DNA from: Actinotalea sp. Marseille-Q4924
Lineage (GTDB): Bacteria; Actinomycetota; Actinomycetes; Actinomycetales; Cellulomonadaceae
Direction of reading: 5' to 3'
Assembly (NCBI RefSeq): GCF_916618755.1
Contig: NZ_CAKAKB010000003.1
Coordinates: 434,001-498,000 of the forward strand
Length of the DNA stretch: 64,000 nt
Below, piece after piece: positions 1-8,828 of this stretch. Numbering within the stretch: position 1 is the stretch's first letter; every line of letters begins with the position of its first letter. A program made the translations under genes and the position numbers. The notes under the pieces are model-generated. The model had not been told where the DNA came from. It searched no databases and saw nothing but the letters and a program-made list of their open reading frames with translations.

Positions 1-1
1 C

Positions 2-418
2 ACGCGGCACGCCGAGCGGGTCGCCACAGCGCTGTCGGGGCCGCAGTCGGCCATCGTGCTCGTCGACGACCTCGAGCACGGGCTCGCCGTCGTCAACGCG
101 TACGGCGCGGAGCACCTGGAGATCCAGACGGCCGACGCGTCGGCCGTGGCGGACCGGGTCACGAGCGCGGGGGCGATCTTCGTCGGGGCGTTCTCGCCCG
201 TGTCCCTGGGCGACTACATGGCGGGGTCCAACCACGTGCTGCCGACCGGAGGGTGCGCGCACTTCTCGAGCGGGCTCGGCGTCCACAGCTTCCTGCGTCC
301 GGTCCAGGTCGTGGAGTACGGCGCCGACGCGCTGGCCGAGGTGGCGGACCGCCTGGTCGCACTCGCCGGCGACGAGGACCTGCCCGCGCACGGCGAGGCA
401 GTCCGCGCCCGCTTCTGA
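2..418 (+). CDS. hisD: Histidinol dehydrogenase, C-terminal part (5' end outside window)
   Basis: This is the last 138 residues of HisD, the NAD- and zinc-dependent enzyme that oxidises histidinol to histidine in the last two steps of the pathway. The reading frame is already open at the window edge. Visible landmarks are the catalytic Glu-His pair (E37/H38 of the fragment, in GAEHLEI), the [15 protein letters not shown] segment that supplies a zinc-ligand Asp, and the final zinc-ligand His in PAHGEAV close to the C-terminus. The C-terminus is of normal form. It precedes hisC by about 4 kb, with recQ and two other genes in between, so it is separated from the rest of the his cluster here. Confidence 0.95.
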   Translation, partial: TRHAERVATALSGPQSAIVLVDDLEHGLAVVNAYGAEHLEIQTADASAVADRVTSAGAIFVGAFSPVSLGDYMAGSNHVLPTGGCAHFSSGLGVHSFLRPVQVVEYGADALAEVADRLVALAGDEDLPAHGEAVRARF

Positions 419-454
419 GGCGCGCAGCAGGGCCGAGGCGTCCCGAGGGGCCGC

Positions 455-2668
455 TCACCCCACCGCGAGGGCGAAGGGCAGGACCTGTGCCGCGCCGAGC
501 CGACGGAGCAGGCGTGCGCCGACGGTCATCGTCCAGCCGCTGCCGACCCGGTCGTCCACGAGCAGGACGGTCCGCCCGGGGAGCCCGGCCAGCGCGGCGT
601 CGCCGAGGTCCGGCGTCAGCCGCCGGGCGACCCCGGCGAGGCGCTGCGCGGAGTTGACGTCGTGGCGACCGGACGGCACCCGCTGGTCCGGCACGAGAGC
701 GCCGACGAGGGGCACGCCGAGGTGGCGTGCCGTGCCGGACGCGAGGTGCTGGACGAGCTCCGGTCGGCTGTCGGAGGCGATGACGACGACGCCGTCGACC
801 CGAGGTGCCCACGCGTCGAGCACCGCCGTGACGGCTGCGCGCAGGGCCGGCGGCACGGGTCCGTCGACGGCGTGACCGTCGGACGACGTGGCGAGCACCT
901 CCCGCAGCGCGTTGCCCCAGCCGAGGGCGTCCAGCCGCCCCACGACGCGCCCCGTGCCGGCCTGCTCGTCGGCGGGGATCCGCCCCGTCAGGGGCACGTC
1001 GAGGGCCGCCATCCCGGTGGGCCACTGGCGCCGGGGCTCGAGCTCCTCGCCGGGGACCGACAGCGCGGACCGCGCGGCACGGACCGCGTCGTCGTCCGGG
1101 ACCGCCCAGGGGGCGTCCGGAGCGCACCGGTCGCACCGACCGCACCGCCAGGTGTCCGGCGCCGACCCCGCCCGCACCCACCCCTCCAGCTCCGGGTCGT
1201 CGAGCACCGACCGCAGGAAGGCCATCCGGCACCCTGGTGCGGTGACGTACTCGGTCATGAGGCGTTCCTCGGCCTCGCGCGCTGCCTGCACCCGGGCGTA
1301 CCGCTCGGCGTCGTAGGTCCACGGCCGGCCCGTCGCGGTCCAGCCGCCGGGCACGCGCCGGACCGCGCCGTCCACGTCGAGCACCTTGAGCAGCAGCTCC
1401 AGCCGTGAGCGCCGCAGCTCCACCCGCGGTTCCAGGGCCGCGGTCGACAGCGGGCGGCCCGCACCCTCGAGGGCCGCCAGGGTGGCCCGCACCTGGTCCT
1501 CCGCAGGGAAGGACATCGCGGCGAACCAGTCCCAGACCGCCCGGTCCTCGCGCCCGGGCAGCAGCACCACCTCGGCGCGTTCGGTCGCGCGACCGGCGCG
1601 GCCCACCTGCTGGTAGTAGGTGATGGGCGACGCCGGGGCACCGAGGTGCACGACGAAGCCGAGGTCCGGCTTGTCGAACCCCATGCCCAGCGCCGAGGTG
1701 GCGACCAGCGCCTTGACCCGGTTGGCCAGCAGGTCGTCCTCCGACACGGTCCGCTCGGCCGGCTCCGTGCGTCCGGTGTAGCTGCGGACGGCGATCCCGG
1801 CGGTGCGCAGGTGGGCGGCGACCTGCTCCGCCGCGGCGACGGTCAGGCAGTAGACGATGCCCGACCCCGGCAGTCGCGGCAGGGTCGTCGCGAGCCACGC
1901 CAGTCGCGCGGCCTGGTCCGGCAGCTCCAGCACGGCGAGGCGCAGGCTCTCCCGGTCCAGGCCGCCGCGGAGCACCAGCACCTCACCGTCGTGCCCGGCG
2001 CGCAGCTGCTCCGCGACGTCGGCGGTGACCCGCGCGTTCGCGGTGGCGGTGGTCGCCAGGACGGGCGTGCCGGGCCGCAGGTCGGCGAGCAGCGTCCCGA
2101 TCCGGCGGTAGTCCGGCCGGAAGTCGTGGCCCCAGTCCGAGATGCAGTGGGCCTCGTCGACGACGAGCAGCCCCGTGGTGGCGGCCAGGTGGGGGAGGAC
2201 CTCGTCACGGAACCCCGGGTGCGTGAGGCGCTCCGGCGAGACCAGCAGCACGTCGACCTGGCCCGCCGCGATCCGGGCCCGCACGCCGTCCCACTCGTCG
2301 GTGTTGGCGGAGTGGATCGTCTCCGCCCGGATCCCGGCGCGCCGGGCGGCCTCCACCTGGTTGCGCATGAGCGCCAGCAGCGGGGAGACGATGACGGTGG
2401 GCCCGGCGCCCTGCTCCCGCAGGAGGCCGGTGGCGACGAAGTACACCGCCGACTTGCCCCAGCCCGTCCGCTGCACCACGAGGGCGCGCCGGCGCCCCGC
2501 GACGAGGGCCTCGACGGCGGTCCACTGGTCCTCCCTCAGCCGCGCGTCGTCGCGCCCCACGAGCGCGCGCAGCAGGTGCTCGGCGCGGTCGCGCAGCGCC
2601 GTCGCGCCCTGCTGACCGGGCGTCGCGGTGCGGTCGGGCTCAGGCGTCTCGAGGGTCGTCTCCGGCAT
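455..2668 (-). CDS. RecQ-family ATP-dependent DNA helicase with C-terminal phosphoribosyltransferase-like domain
   Basis: Superfamily 2 3'-5' DNA helicase of 737 residues. Seen: a Walker A variant RTGWGKS (67-73), DEAH box (171-174) followed by the RecQ-specific aromatic loop CISDWGHDFRPDY, motif VI QQVGRAGR (353-360) and a zinc-binding cluster of Cys480, Cys509, Cys512 and Cys515. After the RecQ-Zn/winged-helix region, residues 620-737 look like a type I phosphoribosyltransferase fold with a PRPP-loop-like VLLVDDRVGSGWT (701-713), as in ComF-type domains. The start is the ATG preceded at 6 nt by a -10-like CACACT; the frame stays open upstream but that part is low-complexity. The gene is divergent from the hydrolase at 2735. 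Probably acts in recombinational repair; the role of the added domain is unknown. Confidence 0.9.
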   Translation of the reverse strand: MPETTLETPEPDRTATPGQQGATALRDRAEHLLRALVGRDDARLREDQWTAVEALVAGRRRALVVQRTGWGKSAVYFVATGLLREQGAGPTVIVSPLLALMRNQVEAARRAGIRAETIHSANTDEWDGVRARIAAGQVDVLLVSPERLTHPGFRDEVLPHLAATTGLLVVDEAHCISDWGHDFRPDYRRIGTLLADLRPGTPVLATTATANARVTADVAEQLRAGHDGEVLVLRGGLDRESLRLAVLELPDQAARLAWLATTLPRLPGSGIVYCLTVAAAEQVAAHLRTAGIAVRSYTGRTEPAERTVSEDDLLANRVKALVATSALGMGFDKPDLGFVVHLGAPASPITYYQQVGRAGRATERAEVVLLPGREDRAVWDWFAAMSFPAEDQVRATLAALEGAGRPLSTAALEPRVELRRSRLELLLKVLDVDGAVRRVPGGWTATGRPWTYDAERYARVQAAREAEERLMTEYVTAPGCRMAFLRSVLDDPELEGWVRAGSAPDTWRCGRCDRCAPDAPWAVPDDDAVRAARSALSVPGEELEPRRQWPTGMAALDVPLTGRIPADEQAGTGRVVGRLDALGWGNALREVLATSSDGHAVDGPVPPALRAAVTAVLDAWAPRVDGVVVIASDSRPELVQHLASGTARHLGVPLVGALVPDQRVPSGRHDVNSAQRLAGVARRLTPDLGDAALAGLPGRTVLLVDDRVGSGWTMTVGARLLRRLGAAQVLPFALAVG

Positions 2669-2674
2669 CCGGGA

Positions 2675-2680
2675 AGTGTG
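2675..2680 (-). promoter_or_regulatory. Putative -10 element (CACACT) of recQ-type gene, leaderless spacing
   Basis: CACACT on the minus strand lies 6 nt upstream of the helicase ATG. This spacing would place the transcription start at or next to the start codon. There is no recognisable -35. It mirrors the GACACT in front of the divergent hydrolase gene. Confidence 0.4.
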
Positions 2681-2722
2681 GCAGCCGCCGCCGACACGGA
2701 GCGCCGGACCGGCGGTCGCTGC

Positions 2723-2728
2723 GACACT
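2723..2728 (+). promoter_or_regulatory. Putative -10 element (GACACT) of lipoprotein hydrolase gene
   Basis: GACACT is 6 nt upstream of the GTG start at 2735, again leaderless geometry. The 66-bp gap between the two divergent start codons must hold both promoters. Confidence 0.35.
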
Positions 2729-2734
2729 TCCGGT

Positions 2735-3679
2735 GTGACCCCTCGACGTGTCGTGACCGCTGCGGTCGCCGTCTGCGTCGGCGCGCTCTCGCTGTCGGCC
2801 TGCGGCGGCGCCGAGCCCGCTCCGGCCGACGGACCCGGTCGGGCCGCCGCCGATCGCGCTCCGGCCGACGGCCCGGGACAGGAGGCCGCCGACGCCACCG
2901 CCTCGCCCGCTCCCTCTCCCACCCCCGTCGGCGCGCCGGCGCGCCCCGAGGCCGAGCCGGGTCCGGGCGAGTACCTCGCCGGGCTGCCCGCGACCGTCGC
3001 CCTGCCCGACGCCGAGCCCGCGGCCGTCGTGGTGCTCGTCCCGGGCGGCGGCTGGAGCACCGCGGACCCGCTCGGCCTCGCGCCGCTCGGCGAGCACCTG
3101 CGCGCGGCCGGGCTGGCGGTGGTGACGATCACGTACGGCACCTCCTCCACCGGGAGCAGCTGGCCGGTGCCCGCGGACGACGTGCGGTGCGCCGTCGCCT
3201 ACGCCGGCGAGCAGGTCCCGGACGTGCCCGTCCTGGTCGCCGGGCACTCCGCCGGGGCGCACCTGGCCGCCGTCGTCGGCCTGGTGCCCGAGGGTCGGGG
3301 TGCCTTCTGCCCGTACCCGCCGCGGGCCGCCGACGGCGTGGTCGGCCTGGCCGGGCCGTACGACGTCTCGGCGACCGGCGGTCTCGCGGGCAACCTCTTC
3401 GGCGTCGCCGAGCCGGAGGCGCCGGACCTGTGGGCGGAGGGCAACCCGCTGCTGCTGGCCGGCGGGCGCCCCGACCTCCCGTTCCTGCTCGTGCACGGCA
3501 CCGCCGACCGGCTGGTGGGCGAGGAGTTCGCCCGCGCCTTCGAGGACGCGCTCGACGACGGTGGCCACCCGGTCGAGGTGGTCGTCGTGGAAGGGGCGAC
3601 GCACAACGGCGTCCTGCGCCCGGACGCCGTGGGCGACGTCGTCGCGACGTGGTCGCTCCAGACGGCCGCGACGTCCTGA
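2735..3679 (+). CDS. Alpha/beta hydrolase lipoprotein (BD-FAE/carboxylesterase-like)
   Basis: A 314-residue secreted lipoprotein with a hydrolase fold. A short basic N-terminus and hydrophobic segment end in the lipobox LSAC (Cys23), so it should be anchored to the outer face of the membrane. A Pro/Ala/Gly-rich linker (about 25-90) precedes the catalytic domain. The oxyanion region is VPGGGWST, the nucleophile elbow is GHSAG (Ser172), and the likely acid and base are Asp258 (TADRLVG) and His290 (GATHNG). The substrate is unknown; relatives hydrolyse carboxylic or feruloyl esters and peptides, which would suit a polysaccharide degrader, but this is inference. GTG start chosen because the signal peptide begins there. 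Confidence 0.8.
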   Translation: MTPRRVVTAAVAVCVGALSLSACGGAEPAPADGPGRAAADRAPADGPGQEAADATASPAPSPTPVGAPARPEAEPGPGEYLAGLPATVALPDAEPAAVVVLVPGGGWSTADPLGLAPLGEHLRAAGLAVVTITYGTSSTGSSWPVPADDVRCAVAYAGEQVPDVPVLVAGHSAGAHLAAVVGLVPEGRGAFCPYPPRAADGVVGLAGPYDVSATGGLAGNLFGVAEPEAPDLWAEGNPLLLAGGRPDLPFLLVHGTADRLVGEEFARAFEDALDDGGHPVEVVVVEGATHNGVLRPDAVGDVVATWSLQTAATS

Positions 3680-3742
3680 ACGGACCGCTCCACCGTGTGA
3701 CGTCCCGCGCCGGACCGTGCCCGTGCGACGGTCAGGGCGCCG

Positions 3743-3748
3743 TAGGAT
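3743..3748 (+). promoter_or_regulatory. Putative -10 element (TAGGAT) of the YgjV-like gene
   Basis: TAGGAT lies about 48 nt ahead of the GTG at 3796 in the 116-bp intergenic gap, consistent with a short leader carrying the AGGAGG ribosome binding site at 3785-3790. No clear -35 is visible. Confidence 0.35.
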
Positions 3749-3795
3749 CTCGGCCGTGCCCGGCGACGCCGCCGGGGCCCGGACAGGAGGATGAC

Positions 3796-4449
3796 GTGGT
3801 CGTCGTGGAAGCGGTCGGCTGGATCGGCTCGGCCGTCCTCATCGTGTCGCTGCTGCAGACCCGCGTCATGCGGTTCCGCGTGCTCAACCTCTCCGCCAGC
3901 GCCGTCCTGGTGTTCTACAACGCCGTGCTGGGCGTCTGGCCGATGGTGGCGATGAACGCCGTCCTGGTCGGGATCAACCTCTTCTTCATCGTGCGGCTCG
4001 TCCGCCAGCGGCACGACGCGCGCGTCTACGACGCCGTCCCCATCGCCCCGCAGGAGCCGTTCCTGCGCCACCTGCTGCACCGGCACGCCGACGACATCGC
4101 CACCTTCAACCCCGACCTGCGGGGCCGCGACCTCGACGACGTCGCGACCTCCGCCGAGCACGCGTTCCTCGTGAGCTCCGGCGACGAGGTCGTCGGCGTG
4201 GTCCTCACCCGGCGCGGGGCCGACGCGCAGGAGCAGCAGGTCGTCCTGGACTACGTCCTGCCCGCGTACCGGGACTTCACGCCCGGCGAGTTCGTCTTCC
4301 GGCTCGACGGCCCGTTCGCGGCGCTCGGCACCCGCCGGGTCGTCGCGTCGCCCGGCATGGCGGCGTCGGAGCGCTACCTCGAGGTGGTGGGCTTCCGGGC
4401 CGACGGGGACCGGCGGGTCCTGGACCTGGGCGGTCGCACCGGGGGCTGA
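3796..4449 (+). CDS. YgjV-like inner-membrane domain fused to an acetyltransferase-like domain
   Basis: A 217-residue protein. The first 65 or so residues form two to three short hydrophobic helices starting [18 protein letters not shown], which resemble the Imp-YgjV family of small membrane proteins. The rest is soluble and ends in a pattern reminiscent of the GNAT fold ([25 protein letters not shown]), with hydrophobic strands such as [10 protein letters not shown] before it. No acetyl-CoA loop of the classical RxxGxG/A type is obvious, so activity is uncertain. The GTG start has a perfect AGGAGG 5 nt upstream. It is followed by hisC after 23 bp, but hisC seems to have its own promoter. Function unknown. 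Confidence 0.6.
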   Translation: MVVVEAVGWIGSAVLIVSLLQTRVMRFRVLNLSASAVLVFYNAVLGVWPMVAMNAVLVGINLFFIVRLVRQRHDARVYDAVPIAPQEPFLRHLLHRHADDIATFNPDLRGRDLDDVATSAEHAFLVSSGDEVVGVVLTRRGADAQEQQVVLDYVLPAYRDFTPGEFVFRLDGPFAALGTRRVVASPGMAASERYLEVVGFRADGDRRVLDLGGRTGG

Positions 4450-4459
4450 GTCCGCTGGC

Positions 4460-4465
4460 TACGAT
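4460..4465 (+). promoter_or_regulatory. Putative -10 element (TACGAT) of hisC, leaderless spacing
   Basis: TACGAT sits 7 nt before the hisC GTG and there is no Shine-Dalgarno sequence in between, which suggests a leaderless transcript beginning at the GTG. Confidence 0.45.
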
Positions 4466-4472
4466 CGGGCGC

Positions 4473-5639
4473 GTGACCGCCGAGACCAGCCCCGCGACGC
4501 GCGCCCCGACGGGCGCCGCGCCGGCGACGGCATCAGCGGCCGGGTCCCGCCTGCCGGTGCGGGAGGACCTCGCGGGCCTGGAGCCCTACGGCGCCCCCCA
4601 GCTGGACGTGCCGGTGCTGCTCAACGTCAACGAGAACCCGTACCCGCCGTCGGACCAGGTCGTCGCGGACGTCGCGCGCGCCGTGGCCGACGCGGCCCGC
4701 GGCCTCAACCGGTACCCCGACCGGGAGTTCCTCGCGCTGCGCGCCGACCTCGCGTCGTACCTGGGTCGGGAGTCGGGGGTCCGCCCCCCGGTGGAGCACG
4801 TGTGGGCGGCGAACGGCTCGAACGAGATCATGCTGCACCTCCTCCAGGCCTTCGGCGGCCCGGGTCGGACCGCGCTGTCGTTCGCGCCGACGTACTCGAT
4901 GTACCCGGAGTACGCCCGCGACACCGCGACGCGCTGGGTGACCGGGCGCCGCGCGGAGGACTTCGCGCTGGACCTCGACGAGGTGCGCGCCCGCATGGCG
5001 GAGCACGCGCCGTCGGTCGTGCTCCTCGCGAGCCCGAACAACCCCACCGGCACCGCCCTGCCGGCCGCCGAGGTCCGTGCGGTCCTCGCCGCGGCCGACG
5101 ACGTCCCCGGCGGGTGCGTCGTCGTCGTCGACGAGGCGTACGGGGAGTTCCGGCGGCGGGGTGTGCCCTCGGCGCTCGAGCTGCTCGGTGAGCACCCGAA
5201 CCTCGTCGTGACCCGGACGATGTCCAAGGCGTTCGGTCTCGCCGGGGCCCGGGTGGGGTACCTCGTCGCCGACCACCCCGTCGTGGACGCCCTGCGCGTC
5301 GTGCGCCTGCCGTACCACCTCTCCGCGGTGACCCAGGCGGTCGCCCGCGCCGCGCTCGCGCACGCCGACGAGCTCATGGCCCAGGTCGACGGGCTGCGCA
5401 GGGAGCGCGACGCGACGGTGGGCTGGCTGCGGGACCGCGGGCTGACGGTGGCGGACAGCGACGCCAACTTCGTGCTGTTCGGACGCTTCGAGGACCGGCA
5501 CGCCGTCTGGCAGGGACTGCTGGACCGGGGGGTCCTCATCCGTGAGACGGGCCCCGAGGGATGGCTCCGGGTGTCGATCGGCACCCCGGAGGAGATGACG
5601 GCGTTCCGCGACGCCCTGGTGGAGGTGGCAGGACTGTGA
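4473..5639 (+). CDS. hisC: Histidinol-phosphate aminotransferase
   Basis: PLP-dependent fold-type I aminotransferase (388 aa) converting imidazole acetol phosphate to histidinol phosphate with glutamate as amino donor. The Schiff-base lysine is Lys252 in [23 protein letters not shown]-type PLP contacts ([10 protein letters not shown]) and the substrate-phosphate arginine near the C-terminus ([14 protein letters not shown]) are present. The first 30 residues are Ala/Thr-rich and may be dispensable. hisB starts inside its stop codon (GTGAG), so the two are translationally coupled. Confidence 0.95.
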   Translation: MTAETSPATRAPTGAAPATASAAGSRLPVREDLAGLEPYGAPQLDVPVLLNVNENPYPPSDQVVADVARAVADAARGLNRYPDREFLALRADLASYLGRESGVRPPVEHVWAANGSNEIMLHLLQAFGGPGRTALSFAPTYSMYPEYARDTATRWVTGRRAEDFALDLDEVRARMAEHAPSVVLLASPNNPTGTALPAAEVRAVLAAADDVPGGCVVVVDEAYGEFRRRGVPSALELLGEHPNLVVTRTMSKAFGLAGARVGYLVADHPVVDALRVVRLPYHLSAVTQAVARAALAHADELMAQVDGLRRERDATVGWLRDRGLTVADSDANFVLFGRFEDRHAVWQGLLDRGVLIRETGPEGWLRVSIGTPEEMTAFRDALVEVAGL

Positions 5640-6235
5640 GCAGGACAGCGCGCATCGAGCGCACCACGTCGGAGTCGAGCGTGCTCGTCGAGCTCGACCT
5701 CGACGGCACCGGACGCACGGAGATCTCCACGTCGGTGCCGTTCTACGACCACATGCTCACCGCCCTCGGCAAGCACTCGCTCGTCGACCTGACCGTCCGC
5801 GCCACGGGCGACACCCACATCGACGTCCACCACACCGTCGAGGACGTCGCCATCGCGCTCGGCGAGGCGCTGCGGGTCGCGCTCGGCGACAAGGCCGGCA
5901 TCGGCCGGTTCGGCGACGCCCTGGTGCCCCTGGACGAGGCGCTGGCCCAGGCGGTCGTCGACGTGTCGGGCCGGCCCTACCTCGTGCACGGCGGCGAGCC
6001 CGCCGGACAGGAGTACCACCTCATCGGCGGCCACTTCACCGGTTCGCTGACCCGGCACGTGCTCGAGTCGATCGCCCACCACGCCGGGATCTGCATCCAC
6101 ATGCGGGTGCTCGCGGGCCGCGACCCGCACCACGTCGTGGAGGCGCAGTTCAAGGCGCTGGCCCGTGCGCTGCGCGCGGCCGTGGCGCCGGACCCGGGGG
6201 TGGAGGGGATCCCCTCGACGAAGGGCGCCCTGTGA
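5636..6235 (+). CDS. hisB: Imidazoleglycerol-phosphate dehydratase
   Basis: Monofunctional IGP dehydratase of 199 aa, the actinobacterial form without the histidinol-phosphatase domain of enteric HisB. The manganese-binding histidine motifs are visible: [31 protein letters not shown], then [19 protein letters not shown] and [17 protein letters not shown]. Start is the GTG overlapping the hisC stop by 4 bp; it gives the family-typical [13 protein letters not shown]-terminus. The next gene overlaps its stop by 4 bp. Confidence 0.95.
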   Translation: MSRTARIERTTSESSVLVELDLDGTGRTEISTSVPFYDHMLTALGKHSLVDLTVRATGDTHIDVHHTVEDVAIALGEALRVALGDKAGIGRFGDALVPLDEALAQAVVDVSGRPYLVHGGEPAGQEYHLIGGHFTGSLTRHVLESIAHHAGICIHMRVLAGRDPHHVVEAQFKALARALRAAVAPDPGVEGIPSTKGAL

Positions 6236-6684
6236 GCGCGGACGACGTCGCCCTGCCGCCGACGGCGGTCCTGCTCACCCAGGTCGCGCACGCCGAGGCG
6301 CTCGCGGCCGCGTGCGCGCTGGGCAAGGTCCCCGTCGACGTCGTGCCCAGCGACATCGGCGCGATCGCCGTGTGCCGTGACGCGACGGGGGAGCAGCCCG
6401 AGCGGGCCGCGGCGGCCGTGTCGCAGGCGTTGGCGAACACGATGGTGGTCCTGCTCGTGCACCGCGGCGGGCGGATGTCCGGCTCCCGGTGGTCCGGCGG
6501 CACCCGCGGAGACGACGTCTCCGCCGTGCTCATGCTCGACGGGGCGCCCGCGGTGGTCGAGCAGCTGCTCCTCGGCCAGGTAGCGGCGGGGGACCTGCCG
6601 GGCGTCGTGACCTCGGTCGGGATGTCGCGGTGGAGGGCGGCGCGGACCCTGACGGCCGCGGCGCGGGCGCGTCGGCGCGGCTGA
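6232..6684 (+). CDS. Small protein of unknown function within the his operon
   Basis: A 150-residue Ala-rich protein that starts at a GTG overlapping hisB by 4 bp and ends 24 bp before hisH. I recognise no family. It has alternating hydrophobic stretches ([32 protein letters not shown]), no signal peptide, no convincing transmembrane helix and no catalytic motif. The high Ala content and lack of cysteines are compatible with a soluble regulatory or structural protein. Overlap with hisB argues it is truly translated. Its position between hisB and hisH suggests a link to histidine synthesis but nothing in the sequence shows it. Confidence 0.75.
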   Translation: MSADDVALPPTAVLLTQVAHAEALAAACALGKVPVDVVPSDIGAIAVCRDATGEQPERAAAAVSQALANTMVVLLVHRGGRMSGSRWSGGTRGDDVSAVLMLDGAPAVVEQLLLGQVAAGDLPGVVTSVGMSRWRAARTLTAAARARRRG

Positions 6685-6696
6685 GCGGCCCGTCGT

Positions 6697-6702
6697 TACA
6701 CT
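6697..6702 (+). promoter_or_regulatory. Putative internal -10 element (TACACT) for hisH
   Basis: TACACT is 6 nt upstream of the hisH GTG in the 24-bp gap after the small unknown gene. No ribosome binding site fits between, so an internal leaderless promoter is likely. Confidence 0.45.
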
Positions 6703-6708
6703 CCCTCG

Positions 6709-7350
6709 GTGACCTCACCCCGCGTCGTCGTCCTCGACTACGGCTTCGGCAACGTGCGCTCCGCCGTGCGGGCCCTGACCCGCGTCGGCGCGGACGTCGA
6801 GCTCACCGCCGACGCCACGACGGCGGTCGCGGCGGACGGTCTCGTCGTGCCCGGCGTGGGTGCGTTCGCGGCGGTGATGGCGGGCCTGCGGCAGGTGCGC
6901 GGCGACCAGATCATCGACCGTCGCCTGGCCGGCGGCCGCCCGGTGCTCGGGATCTGCGTCGGCATGCAGGTGATGTTCGAGCACGGCGACGAGCACGGCG
7001 TGCGCACGGAGGGGCTCGGCGAGTGGCCGGGGGTGGTCGACCGCCTGGAGGCGCCTGTCGTGCCGCACATGGGGTGGTCGACCGTGGACGCGGCGGAGGG
7101 CTCCACGCTCTTCGCCGGCATCGAGGACGAGTACTTCTACTTCGTGCACTCCTACGCCGCGCGCAGCTTCCCGCCGCTCGGCGGAGGCCGCTTCACGCCC
7201 CCCGCGGTGACGTGGGCCCAGCACGGCGGTCCCTTCGTGGCCGCCGTCGAGAACGGCCCGCTCGCCGCGACCCAGTTCCACCCGGAGAAGTCCGGCGACG
7301 CCGGCGCGGAGCTGCTCCGGAACTGGGTCTCCAGCCTGAGAGGACACTGA
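6709..7350 (+). CDS. hisH: Imidazole glycerol phosphate synthase, glutamine amidotransferase subunit
   Basis: Class I glutaminase (213 aa) that supplies ammonia to HisF for making IGP and AICAR. Catalytic Cys83 lies in GICVGMQVM and the His191/Glu193 pair in QFHPEKSG. The oxyanion strand is represented by VPGVGAFA. Its partner hisF is not in this window, unlike the M. tuberculosis cluster where hisF follows hisA, so the two subunits are encoded apart. priA begins 3 bp after the stop. Confidence 0.95.
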   Translation: MTSPRVVVLDYGFGNVRSAVRALTRVGADVELTADATTAVAADGLVVPGVGAFAAVMAGLRQVRGDQIIDRRLAGGRPVLGICVGMQVMFEHGDEHGVRTEGLGEWPGVVDRLEAPVVPHMGWSTVDAAEGSTLFAGIEDEYFYFVHSYAARSFPPLGGGRFTPPAVTWAQHGGPFVAAVENGPLAATQFHPEKSGDAGAELLRNWVSSLRGH

Positions 7351-7353
7351 CGC

Positions 7354-8082
7354 ATGACGCGACTCGAGCTCCTGCCCGCCGTGGACGTCGCCGACGGGCA
7401 GGCCGTCCGTCTCGTCCAGGGCGAGGCCGGCTCCGAGACCTCCTACGGCAGCCCGATGGCCGCCGCGCTGGACTGGCAGTCCGGGGGGGCGGAGTGGATC
7501 CACCTCGTCGACCTGGACGCCGCGTTCGGCCGCGGCTCCAACGCGGAGCTGCTCGCGGAGGTGGTCGGGGCCCTGGACGTCCGCGTGGAGCTCTCCGGCG
7601 GGATCCGCGACGACGCGTCGCTCGAGCGTGCGCTCGCCACGGGGTGCCGACGGGTCAACCTGGGCACCGCCGCCCTGGAGGACCCGGAGTGGACCGCGAA
7701 AATCATCGCCGAGCACGGGGACGCGATCGCCGTCGGTCTCGACGTCCGCGGGACCACGCTCGCGGCGCGGGGGTGGACGCGTGAGGGTGGCGACCTGTGG
7801 GAGGTGCTGGACCGGCTCGACGCCGCGGGCTGCGCGCGGTACGTCGTCACGGACGTGACCAAGGACGGGACCCTCCGCGGCCCCAACCTGGACCTCCTGC
7901 GTGAGGTGTGCGAGCGGACCGACGCCCCGGTCGTGGCGTCCGGTGGCATCTCGAGCCTCGCGGACATCGCCGCCCTCCGCGGGCTCGTCGACGCCGGCGT
8001 GGAGGGCGCGATCGTCGGCAAGGCCCTGTACGCGGGCGCCTTCACCCTGCCCGAGGCGCTGGACGTCGCCGGGCGCCCGTGA
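7354..8082 (+). CDS. priA: Phosphoribosyl isomerase A (HisA/TrpF dual-type)
   Basis: TIM-barrel isomerase of 242 aa acting on ProFAR in histidine synthesis; in most actinobacteria the same enzyme also does the TrpF step of tryptophan synthesis. The sequence follows mycobacterial PriA closely: LLPAVDV with catalytic Asp11, Arg19 (which is characteristic of PriA), second catalytic Asp130 in GLDVRG, and the phosphate-binding TKDGTL and SGGIS segments. The bifunctional assignment is from family resemblance and would be supported by absence of trpF elsewhere. SseB-family gene overlaps its stop by 4 bp. Confidence 0.93.
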   Translation: MTRLELLPAVDVADGQAVRLVQGEAGSETSYGSPMAAALDWQSGGAEWIHLVDLDAAFGRGSNAELLAEVVGALDVRVELSGGIRDDASLERALATGCRRVNLGTAALEDPEWTAKIIAEHGDAIAVGLDVRGTTLAARGWTREGGDLWEVLDRLDAAGCARYVVTDVTKDGTLRGPNLDLLREVCERTDAPVVASGGISSLADIAALRGLVDAGVEGAIVGKALYAGAFTLPEALDVAGRP

Positions 8083-8804
8083 CCGGCAAGGCGCTGCCGC
8101 CGACGTCGGCGTTCGCCGGCGACGACGGCTCGGCGGACCCCGGGCTCGCCGCGGCCGTCACCGCGTGGGCGGACGGGCGGGCGACCCTGGCCGACGTCGT
8201 CACGGCGCTCGCCGACGCGCGCGTCCTCGTGCCGGTGCTCGCCGAGGTGGAGGCGTCCGGGACGACCGCCGCAGGCCTGCACGTCGACAAGGAGGCGTCG
8301 ACCGGCGTCGTCGCCCTGGCGACCCCCGACGGACGGACCGCGCTCCCCGTCTTCACCAGCACGGCCAGTCTCGGGGCGTGGCGGTCCGACGCCCGGCCGG
8401 TCCCGGCGGAGGGCCCGCGGGCCGCCGCGGCCGCGCTGCAGGAGGGCTGGGAGGTGCTCGTCGTGGACCCCGGGGGGCCGGTGGCCGTCCCGGTGCCGCG
8501 GACGGCGGTGCGCGCCCTGGCGCTGGGCACGACGTGGCGTCCTGCCGTGGTCGACGGTGCCGTCGTGGACGAGGTGCGGTCGGCCGTCTCCGTCGCTCTC
8601 GAGCAGGTGCCCGAGGTGCGGGCCGCCGACGCCGTGCCCGGGCGGCGGGCGGAGGTCGCCGTGGTCGTGGCCCTCGCCCCCGGCCTGGACCGCGAGGACC
8701 TGGACCGGGTGCTGCGGCGCGTCGGTGCGGCTCTCGCCGCCGAGGAGGTGGTCGCGGCGCGCGTCGACAGCCTCGAGATGCGCGTCGTGACCGCGCGGCC
8801 GTGA
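8079..8804 (+). CDS. SseB-family protein
   Basis: A 241-residue soluble protein with the SseB N-terminal domain pattern: [11 protein letters not shown], then a strand pair [13 protein letters not shown] and the helix [23 protein letters not shown]. SseB domains occur in many actinobacterial proteins of unknown role; the name comes from an enhanced-serine-sensitivity gene in E. coli and should not be over-read. GTG start overlaps priA by 4 bp, so it belongs to the his transcript. The C-terminal half (about 150-241) has a second alpha/beta pattern. It is convergent with the protease gene at 8829. Confidence 0.75.
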   Translation: MTGKALPPTSAFAGDDGSADPGLAAAVTAWADGRATLADVVTALADARVLVPVLAEVEASGTTAAGLHVDKEASTGVVALATPDGRTALPVFTSTASLGAWRSDARPVPAEGPRAAAAALQEGWEVLVVDPGGPVAVPVPRTAVRALALGTTWRPAVVDGAVVDEVRSAVSVALEQVPEVRAADAVPGRRAEVAVVVALAPGLDREDLDRVLRRVGAALAAEEVVAARVDSLEMRVVTARP

Positions 8805-8828
8805 GCGCGCCGGGGCCCGGTCAGGCGC

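Noticed and set aside
455-3604. Much longer RecQ-type protein with a start near 3604
   Set aside because: The extra 312 residues are low-complexity, lie antisense to the hydrolase gene and have no family features; the ATG at 2668 gives a normal RecQ start with a promoter box.
7908-8078. Upstream extension of the SseB-family gene into priA
   Set aside because: The frame is open but overlaps the conserved priA 3' end; the GTG at 8079 overlapping the priA stop is the usual coupling in this operon.
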